DNA of 64,000 nucleotides from Terriglobia bacterium. Lineage in GTDB: Bacteria; Acidobacteriota; Terriglobia; Terriglobales; Acidobacteriaceae. The DNA is taken from contig JAIQGL010000002.1 of NCBI GenBank assembly GCA_020072585.1, forward strand, positions 1 to 64,000. Reading direction: 5' to 3'. The translations under genes were made by a program, and so were the position numbers. The notes beneath the pieces are model-generated. The model was not told the DNA's origin and did not search any database. It saw only the letters and a program-made list of their open reading frames with translations. This document shows positions 57,654 through 64,000 of this stretch, one piece after another; position 1 is the stretch's first letter, and each line of letters opens with the position of its first letter.

Positions 57654-59682
57654 ATGTCTCATGCACGGTCCCTTGTCCTGCTGCTTCTTTTGGCGGCAAG
57701 CGTTTGCCTGGCTGCCAAGGATTAAAGATAAAGACAATGACAAGGAAAAGCCGCCCCAGGGCTGGCTTCCAATCACGCAGCAGGACCTGGCTATCAAGGA
57801 AGTGCCGCATGATCCCGGGGCCGATGCCATCCAGCTCTATATGAGCTATTACAAAGACGATGATGCGAGGTTCATCTCTGTCTACAAGCGCATTAAAATC
57901 TTGCGCGAACCGAAAGACCCGGCAAATGATCGTGCGAATGTTGAGATTCCCATTAATCCCCAGCAATCGCTGAAAGAGCTGTTTGCCAGGACCATACATC
58001 CCGATCAGAAGATCATTGATTTCACAGGCAAGCCATTTGAGAAGGTATTGATCAAGAGACGGGGTGTGAAATACACGGTCAAGGCCTTTACTCTCCCCGA
58101 TGTAACGGTTGGCAGCATTATTGAATATCGATATGTGATCGATCTTCCGCGCGGCGTGGTAAGTCCTATTTCTGCATGGCCCGTTCAGGAAGACATCTTT
58201 ACCCTGAAGGAAAATCTTCGCTTCCGCGCGTTTCAGGGATTGGTAATCACGCCTACCGAATGGACGAACGTGTCGCGCAGGTCGCAGGTGTCCTATTCAT
58301 ACCTGAACCAGATTGACGCCAACGTGCCGGAAAAGAAACAAGGCAATCTGATGGAGCTTGAGCTCCAGAACGTGCCGAAATTTGATGCCGAGGACTACAT
58401 GCCGCCGGAAGACGATTTCCGCCCGGTCATTCTTTTTTACTACGGTGGCCGGGAGATGGCCTCGCCGGATAATTTCTGGGAGGAATGGCAGAAGCTGATC
58501 ACCGAGTATGTGGAGAGGGTCATCGGCAATTCGCGTGAGGTTCGTGATGTGGCCTCCCAGGTTGTCGGCACAGAAACTGATCCGGAAAAGAAACTGCGCA
58601 AGCTATACACGCGGGCTCAGCAAATCAGAAACCTTTCCTTTGAACGCGAACGTACGGCAGTGGAGAACAAGGAAGAGCATCTTAAGCGCAACGTCAGCCC
58701 GCAGGAAACGTTCCATCGCGGTTACGGCACCTCCTGGGAAATTAACGTTTTGTTTACGGCGCTGGTTCGTGCAGCCGGCTTTGATGCCACCATGCTTGGT
58801 GTGGCTGACCGCAAGGAGCGGTCCTTTAACAAGATCGTACTGTGGCTGGGACAATTGGATGCAAGCGCCGTTCTGGTCAATGCCGGAGGCAGGGAGATGG
58901 TGCTTGATCCGGGCACGCGCTTTTGTCCCTTTGGGGTTCTGCGGTGGAAAAACACCGCAACCAGCGCGTTGAAATTCAGCAAGGGCGGAGGCTTCATTAC
59001 TACTCCCCAGCCGGAAAGTTCTTTGCTGCACCGCTCTGCCCAGGTCTCATTGGGAACGGACGGCGCGTTGACCGGTGAAATCGCGGTGGACTTTAAAGGC
59101 CAGGACGCATTGGAACACCGGCTGGATGCGCTTGACGAAGATGAAGCTGGCCGGCGCAAGAGCCTGGAAGACGAGGTACAGGCCTGGCTTCCCAAAGATG
59201 CAGTGGTCAAGCTGAAGGACGCTCAAGGCTGGGAGGCGGCTGACGAGCCACTGGTGGCCCACTTCAAGATAGAGGTCCCCGGTTTTGCATCCGCTGCCGG
59301 AAAACGCCTTCTGTCGCCGGCTTTTTTCTTTCCTACGCTGCAGAAAAATATGTTCACCAGCCAGTTCCGCAGATATCCCATCTCCTTTCCTTATCCCTTT
59401 ACAGAAGAGGATGAACTTAGCATGACGTTGCCGGAAGGCTACCGTGTGGAAGAGCCGCCCTACCATCGCAAAGCCGGGCTTGCCTATGCTGGCTATGAGA
59501 TCACTTCCACGGTTGACGAGCGCAGGCTGGTGACCAAGCGAAAGTTGCGCTTTGAAGGACTTGAACTCCCTCCCGACAAATATGAAGAACTTAAGAATTT
59601 TTTTAGCATAGTGCAAAAAGGAGATGAAGGCCATGCCGTCCTGCGCCCGGAAGGTGAAGAAAAGGCCCAGAATCCGAATTAA
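57654..59682 (+). pseudogene. DUF3857-family gene 1, frameshifted after signal peptide
   Basis: ATG 57654, after GGAGATAG, opens a good signal peptide MSHARSLVLLLLLAASVCLA and reaches TAA at 57723-57725. In the next frame the sequence continues as a DUF3857/transglutaminase-like protein to 59682; removing one T of GATT at 57720-57723 rejoins the frames as AKDKDKDND. The mature part resembles 59815-61779 throughout (WLPITQQDL, IHPDQKIIDFTGKPF, TLPDVTVGSIIEY). An alternative start at ATG 57661 would give a protein without a signal. A sequence error, a real lesion or ribosomal slippage could each explain this. Catalytic Cys and His of transglutaminases are not present. Confidence 0.75.
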
Positions 59683-59720
59683 CCATGACCTGCCGTTACC
59701 ACAAGTATTAGGGCAGACTA

Positions 59721-59736
59721 AGTCTCTGCAGAGACT
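59721..59736. promoter_or_regulatory. 16-base perfect palindrome upstream of DUF3857 gene 2
   Basis: AGTCTCTGCAGAGACT reads the same on both strands. It lies 79 bases before the GTG 59815 start, with an AT-rich promoter-like stretch (TATAGT at 59761) between. It could be an operator. Confidence 0.45.
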
Positions 59737-59814
59737 CTGGAAAGATTAACCATATTGGTATATAGTTTGCGAAACTAACCCCCTTACCAAAATAGTGCCG
59801 AGGAGTTCCTTGAC

Positions 59815-61779
59815 GTGAAATGTATCCGGCTGTTCCTGTCACTAGCTCTGTTTGCAGCCTCTGTGGCGCCAGCTATGGCGCAAAAAGAAGACTGGCTCCC
59901 CATCACCCAGCAAGACCTGGGAATGAAGCAGGTTCCCAATAGTCCCGGCGCTGACGCAGTGCAGCTTTATTACGCGGACTTTATTAATGACCAGGAGCAA
60001 ACCGAATTTTTCTACCGTCGCATTAAGATATTGAATGAAAAGGGAAATCGCCATGCTGACGTTGAGATTGTGATACCTCCTGAATTCTCGCTCTCAGGCT
60101 TGAAAGCGCGCACCATCCACCCGGATGGGAAAATTATCGAGTTTGCCGGCAAACCATTTCAGAAAACGATTATCAAGGGCCGTGGCATCAAGATTCTGGC
60201 CAAGGCCTTCACCATGCCTGACGTTACTGTAGGCAGCATTATTGAGTACAAGTACAAGGTAGACTCGCCGGGAATCTTTCTCGACAATTCCTGGACAATC
60301 CAGCATGAGCTCTACACGGTAAAAGAAAGCTTCCGCATGAAGCCTTATTCGGGCGGTCTGGAAGGCTTTCAGGGCGGCTTTCAGGTGGCTGCGTTGTCCT
60401 CCCACATGCCCAACAACATTAAGCCAACTCAAAAAGGAGGAGGGTATGAGTTGGAGGTTGAGAACATGGCGGCCTTTGAGGCCGAAGGCTATATGCCTCC
60501 GGAAGAAGACTTCAAGCCGCAGATGCGCTTTTTTTATATCGGCCTGAATACTTCAACCGCTGACAAGTTCTGGCAGGAGGCCGGACGTAAATGGAATGAT
60601 GAGGTAGACCATTTCATCGGTACGCGCAAGGAGATCGCCCAAGCGGCAGCCGAGGCCATTGGGACTGAAACTGACCCTGAGCAGAAGCTGCGCAAGCTCT
60701 ACGCCCGGGCGCAGGTAATTAGAAACCTGACCTATGAGCGCGAACGGTCAGAGGAAGAGCAAAAGAGAGAAAATCTGAAGGCAAACCAGAATGTTGCTGA
60801 TGTTCTGGCGCGCGGCATTGGATACCGTGACGACATCACGCGTCTTTTTGTTGCTCTTGCCCGCGCCGCCGGCTTTGACGCCTCGATTGTCCGCGTGAGC
60901 AACCGTAAAGATAAATTCTTCGATAAGGGATTGCTCTCCAAACGGCAGCTCGATGCCGAAATTGCCGTTGTCAGCCAGGGCGGCAAGGATATTTATCTTG
61001 ATCCCGGAACTCGATTCTGCCAGTTCGGTTATCTTCGCTGGATACGGACCTCTGCCGCGGGCCTGAAGCTGGATAAAAAAGGCGGCACTTTTGTGACCGC
61101 GCCCTCGGCAACCTATGACAAAGCAACCATCAAAAGGACCGCGGACCTTGCCCTGGATGCAGACGGCAATTTGAAAGGCACAATTGCCGTGAGATATGAA
61201 GGCGGTGAAGGCATGGAGCACAGGCTGGACGAGATGGACGCGGACGAAGCGGGAAAGAAAAAGGATCTGGAAGACGAAGTGAAGACCTGGCTTCCCAATG
61301 GAGCAAGCGTCAAGCTGGATAACGCTGATGGTTGGGATTCTCCCGGGCTGCTGACGGCATTTTTTAACGTTGAAGTACCGTCTTATGCTTCAGCCGCGGG
61401 CAAGCGCCTGCTGGTGCCGCCCTATCTTTTCCAGGCAAAACAAATGGATGCTTTTAAGCATTCAGAACGCAAGTTTCCCGTCTATTTCCCATACGCATTC
61501 ACCGAATCAGACCGGGTCAACATCAAAATTCCGGAAGGATATTCTTTAGAGACCGTTCCGCAGGACCAGACTACGAATATCGGGTACGCCGTGTATCAGA
61601 ACCAGGTGCAGATGAACGGCCGGCAACTGGTTACGCAGCGTCTCTTGCAGGTAAACGGTATTTTCTTCCGGCTGGACCAGTATCCGGCCGTAAGGGATTT
61701 CTTCGGCAAAGTCCGCGCTGGAGACGAACAGCAAGCGGTTCTCACAGGGGGCAGCACCAATGCGCAAAAAACCAACTAA
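59815..61779 (+). CDS. DUF3857-family exported protein 2
   Basis: A 654-residue exported protein starting at GTG 59815 with GAGGAG upstream, with a signal peptide (residues 1-21). It has a DUF3857 beta-sandwich (about 30-250, with TMPDVTVGSIIEYKYKV and AEGYMPPEEDFKPQM), a transglutaminase-like middle (about 270-440) and a C-terminal domain. The catalytic Cys is absent (GYRDDITRLFVALARAAG in place of a G..C motif) and the His is lost too (LDAEIAVV); an Asp block remains (IYLDPGTRFC). It is probably a structural or binding pseudoenzyme. It overlaps the next gene by 20 bases. Confidence 0.88.
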   Translation: MKCIRLFLSLALFAASVAPAMAQKEDWLPITQQDLGMKQVPNSPGADAVQLYYADFINDQEQTEFFYRRIKILNEKGNRHADVEIVIPPEFSLSGLKARTIHPDGKIIEFAGKPFQKTIIKGRGIKILAKAFTMPDVTVGSIIEYKYKVDSPGIFLDNSWTIQHELYTVKESFRMKPYSGGLEGFQGGFQVAALSSHMPNNIKPTQKGGGYELEVENMAAFEAEGYMPPEEDFKPQMRFFYIGLNTSTADKFWQEAGRKWNDEVDHFIGTRKEIAQAAAEAIGTETDPEQKLRKLYARAQVIRNLTYERERSEEEQKRENLKANQNVADVLARGIGYRDDITRLFVALARAAGFDASIVRVSNRKDKFFDKGLLSKRQLDAEIAVVSQGGKDIYLDPGTRFCQFGYLRWIRTSAAGLKLDKKGGTFVTAPSATYDKATIKRTADLALDADGNLKGTIAVRYEGGEGMEHRLDEMDADEAGKKKDLEDEVKTWLPNGASVKLDNADGWDSPGLLTAFFNVEVPSYASAAGKRLLVPPYLFQAKQMDAFKHSERKFPVYFPYAFTESDRVNIKIPEGYSLETVPQDQTTNIGYAVYQNQVQMNGRQLVTQRLLQVNGIFFRLDQYPAVRDFFGKVRAGDEQQAVLTGGSTNAQKTN

Positions 61780-63721
61780 CGCAATTCTATTTCTTCTGCT
61801 GGCCGTGTTGCTTCCAGCCGCCGCAAACGCGGGCGTGCCGGACTGGCTGCGTAGCGTTGCGCAGCAGCCCTCCAAGACGTATCCCGATGATGTGAACGCC
61901 GTTGTTCTGCTGCATGAAACGGAAACCACCGTAAAAGACAGCGGCGAGACAATCACCCGAGAACGCCGCGTTATCAGGGTGCTTCGTCCGGACGGGCGCG
62001 ATACCGCCTTTCAGGGAGTCCCATTTGATGAGGAGACCCGCCTGAACTATTTCAAGGGCTGGAGCATCAGCCCCAAAGGGCTGGAGTACGAAGCAAAGAA
62101 GGACGATGTCGCCGAGATTGCCTCAGGCGAGGGCTACGAAATCTACTCGGATGCCAAAGCCAAGGTAATGCGGATCCCCGGTGTGGATGTGGGGACCGTG
62201 GTGGGCGTGGAATGGGAGCAGAAACGACACCCTTATACTTTTGAGGACCAATGGTTCTTCCAGCGATCGCAGCCGGTGGAGCATGCGCGGTTTATTCTGC
62301 ACCTTCCGCCCAGTTGGGAATTTCGTGCCGCGTGGATCCACTACGCGGAACAGTCTCCCCAGGTCCAGGGCGGCACCTATGTGTGGGACCTCACCAACAT
62401 TCCCAGAATCGAGCATGAAGCTGAAATGCCGCACTTGCGTGCGCTGGCAGGGCAACTTGTGGTGACTTACTTTTCAGAAAAAACCAAGGGCCGTACGTAT
62501 TCAACATGGGGAGATTTTGCCGCGTGGTATACACAGTTGACCACGGGCATGCGTGATCCCTCCCCCGCGCTGCAGCAGAAGGTATTGGAATTGGCGCCTT
62601 CCACACTGCCGCTCCTGGACCGCATTAAAGCGCTGGCCCGCTTCGCCCAGCGTGACGTCCGCTACGCCGCCATTGAAATTGGTATTGGCGGCTACCAGCC
62701 ACATCCCGCCAGCCTGACCTTCAGTAATCGCTATGGGGATTGCAAGGACAAAGCCACTGTATTGAGCGCCATGTTGGCGCAGATCGGCGTGAAATCTTTC
62801 TACGTTCCCGTGCACACGGACCGCGGAATTTATACTGAAAAGACGCCCCCGACAAATGGCTTTAACCATGTCATTCTGGCCATCCAGCTTCCTCAGGGCA
62901 GCTTTACCGGAACCATGCCGGCTCTGTATGAGCATCCGCAATTAGGTCATCTGCTGATTTTCGATCCCACCTCACGCGTTGTGCCGTTCGGCCAGATACC
63001 GGCTTACGAACAGGACAACTACGGCCTTCTGGTAACGGACCTTGGAGGTGAGTTGGTCCACCTTCCTCTCAGTACACCAGAGTCGAACCGCATCACGCGG
63101 ACAGCTGGACTTTCTCTGCTGCCTGACGGCTCACTGAAAGGGGAAGTACAGGAGGTTCGCACCGGTTCGGAAGCCGCCATCGGACGCTATATGTTTGAGC
63201 ACCAGACAACCGCCGATCGCCGGAAGATATTGGAGCGTTTTCTTGGCCGGATGCTGGGCAATGTGCAACTGGACAGCGTAGAAGCTGACAATCTGGATGA
63301 GATCGACAAGGACCTTGTGATTCGCTACAAGTTTACTGCCGAGCACTACGCGAAAAATGCCGGGGCCCTGCTCCTGGTCCGCCCGCGCGTTGTGGGTGAA
63401 AAGCTGGGTGCGCTGGATATGACCAAGCCACGGCACTATCCCTACGAATTCGATGCGCCCACGCTGCAAACTGACATTTTTGAATTTCACCTGCCCGAGG
63501 GCTACAAAATCGATGAACTACCTGAAGCTGCGAAGGCGAACTTTGCATTCGGGGAATACAACAGCAAGATTGAAAATTCCGGGACCCAGCTCAAATACAG
63601 CCGCGAATACAAGATTAATGCAGTCCGGGTGCCGGTTGAAAAAATCGGTGACTTAGGCAAGTTTTTCCATCAGATCAATCAGGATGAACGGAATATGGCG
63701 GTCCTGAAAAAAGGGAATTGA
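61760..63721 (+). CDS. DUF3857/transglutaminase-like exported protein 3 with intact triad
   Basis: A 653-residue exported protein. ATG 61760 lies within the end of the previous gene (20-base overlap), with a signal peptide MRKKPTNAILFLLLAVLLPA. It has a DUF3857 domain (about 40-250), then a transglutaminase-like domain with the full catalytic set: Cys328 (NRYGDCKDKAT), His370 (GFNHVILAI) and Asp402 (LLIFDPTS). Family members cut or join peptide bonds at Gln or act on cell-surface peptides. Compared with genes 1 and 2, this copy alone keeps the active site. Confidence 0.92.
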   Translation: MRKKPTNAILFLLLAVLLPAAANAGVPDWLRSVAQQPSKTYPDDVNAVVLLHETETTVKDSGETITRERRVIRVLRPDGRDTAFQGVPFDEETRLNYFKGWSISPKGLEYEAKKDDVAEIASGEGYEIYSDAKAKVMRIPGVDVGTVVGVEWEQKRHPYTFEDQWFFQRSQPVEHARFILHLPPSWEFRAAWIHYAEQSPQVQGGTYVWDLTNIPRIEHEAEMPHLRALAGQLVVTYFSEKTKGRTYSTWGDFAAWYTQLTTGMRDPSPALQQKVLELAPSTLPLLDRIKALARFAQRDVRYAAIEIGIGGYQPHPASLTFSNRYGDCKDKATVLSAMLAQIGVKSFYVPVHTDRGIYTEKTPPTNGFNHVILAIQLPQGSFTGTMPALYEHPQLGHLLIFDPTSRVVPFGQIPAYEQDNYGLLVTDLGGELVHLPLSTPESNRITRTAGLSLLPDGSLKGEVQEVRTGSEAAIGRYMFEHQTTADRRKILERFLGRMLGNVQLDSVEADNLDEIDKDLVIRYKFTAEHYAKNAGALLLVRPRVVGEKLGALDMTKPRHYPYEFDAPTLQTDIFEFHLPEGYKIDELPEAAKANFAFGEYNSKIENSGTQLKYSREYKINAVRVPVEKIGDLGKFFHQINQDERNMAVLKKGN

Positions 63722-63744
63722 CGGTTGTCTGGGGATTGGCGCTA

Positions 63745-64000
63745 ATGCATGCGGTGATTGTTCGAAGAATATTGGTGGGAGCTCTTCTGCTTTTGTCCGC
63801 CGTTGCGGCGGCAGCTGAGACCCATGAATGGCTGCAAGTCGATCCCAAAGATCTGGCGATGAAGGAATTCAAGCCGGTGCCCGGCGCTGAGGCGGTCCAG
63901 CTCTACTACGCCAATGAAATCGATGATGTGGGCCACACCAACTTTTTCTATTTCCGCATCAAAATTCTCACTGACGGTGGCAAACATTACGCCAATGTCG
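63745..64000 (+). CDS. DUF3857-family exported protein 4 (cut by window edge)
   Basis: ATG 63745 opens a frame running off the window: a signal peptide (VIVRRILVGALLLLSAVAAA) and then WLQVDPKDLAMKEF and PGAEAVQLYYANEID, matching the starts of genes 1 and 2 (LPITQQDL, PGADAVQLYYADF). It begins 23 bases after the gene 3 stop and belongs to the same cluster. Only the first 85 codons are visible, so its catalytic state cannot be judged. Confidence 0.85.
   Translation, partial: MHAVIVRRILVGALLLLSAVAAAAETHEWLQVDPKDLAMKEFKPVPGAEAVQLYYANEIDDVGHTNFFYFRIKILTDGGKHYANV

Noticed and set aside
1-64000. tRNA or rRNA genes
   Set aside because: I looked for T-arm GTTCGA-type signatures with matching stems and conserved rRNA words and found none outside coding regions; a dedicated scan would be more reliable.

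Overview
The window looks like chromosomal DNA of an Acidobacteriota member, most likely class Terriglobia. The evidence is an ADOP-type orphan ABC permease, an array of DUF3857/transglutaminase-like secreted proteins, paralogous secreted TPR proteins, many exported peptidases and hydrolases, small Lys-rich or Cys-rich exported peptides, and intergenic DNA full of short dispersed palindromic repeats. No rRNA, tRNA, CRISPR array or transposase is visible. This assignment rests on gene content only.

Layout. (1) 0-5 kb is accessory: a CGSP/Cys-His motif protein, a RHH/ParE toxin-antitoxin pair, a compact three-gene operon of unknown function with a membrane coiled-coil protein, and an HTH module with a 34-residue ORF coupled by ATGA overlap to a basic protein. 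(2) 5-19 kb is mostly metabolic and secreted: hydrolase, GlcG/HbpS-like protein, SCO protein, Ig-repeat phospholipase C-like lipoprotein, YkgJ-like protein, MsrA, metallophosphoesterase, DoxX and two tandem TPR paralogues, followed by about 1.1 kb of repeat-rich DNA. (3) 19.5-35 kb holds a PIN-like nuclease, glycerol kinase, GCPII-like M28 peptidase, a thioredoxin-fold protein beside a Cys-rich peptide, a beta-propeller, S9 peptidase, serine beta-lactamase-like protein, WYL-like and VOC proteins. (4) 35-48 kb holds a secreted protein with a possible clan CD (caspase-like) dyad overlapping a dockerin-like gene, the ADOP permease, an amidohydrolase/M20 operon, two Lys-rich peptides each with its own terminator, a LeuA-like synthase and an aldehyde dehydrogenase. 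(5) 48-54.3 kb is again accessory: a Cys-rich peptide and its frameshifted sister, a secreted hydrolase, a second copy of the HTH module, a GIY-YIG ORF between inverted repeats, and an HNH-repeat/putative nuclease gene with a terminator just before its ribosome binding site. (6) 54.3-64 kb holds truA, a TolC-family protein and four consecutive DUF3857-family genes, one frameshifted and one cut by the window edge.

The strongest candidates for undescribed biology are: the two paralogous HTH modules about 47 kb apart in opposite orientation, sharing a near-identical untranslated leader; the GIY-YIG ORF bracketed by inverted copies of a repeat found at least five times here; a two-copy element of about 125 bp whose central hairpin differs in sequence but stays paired; the possible caspase-like/dockerin pair; and the Cys-rich secreted peptides. 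All assignments were read by eye. Domain names are family knowledge applied to visible motifs and were not confirmed by search.
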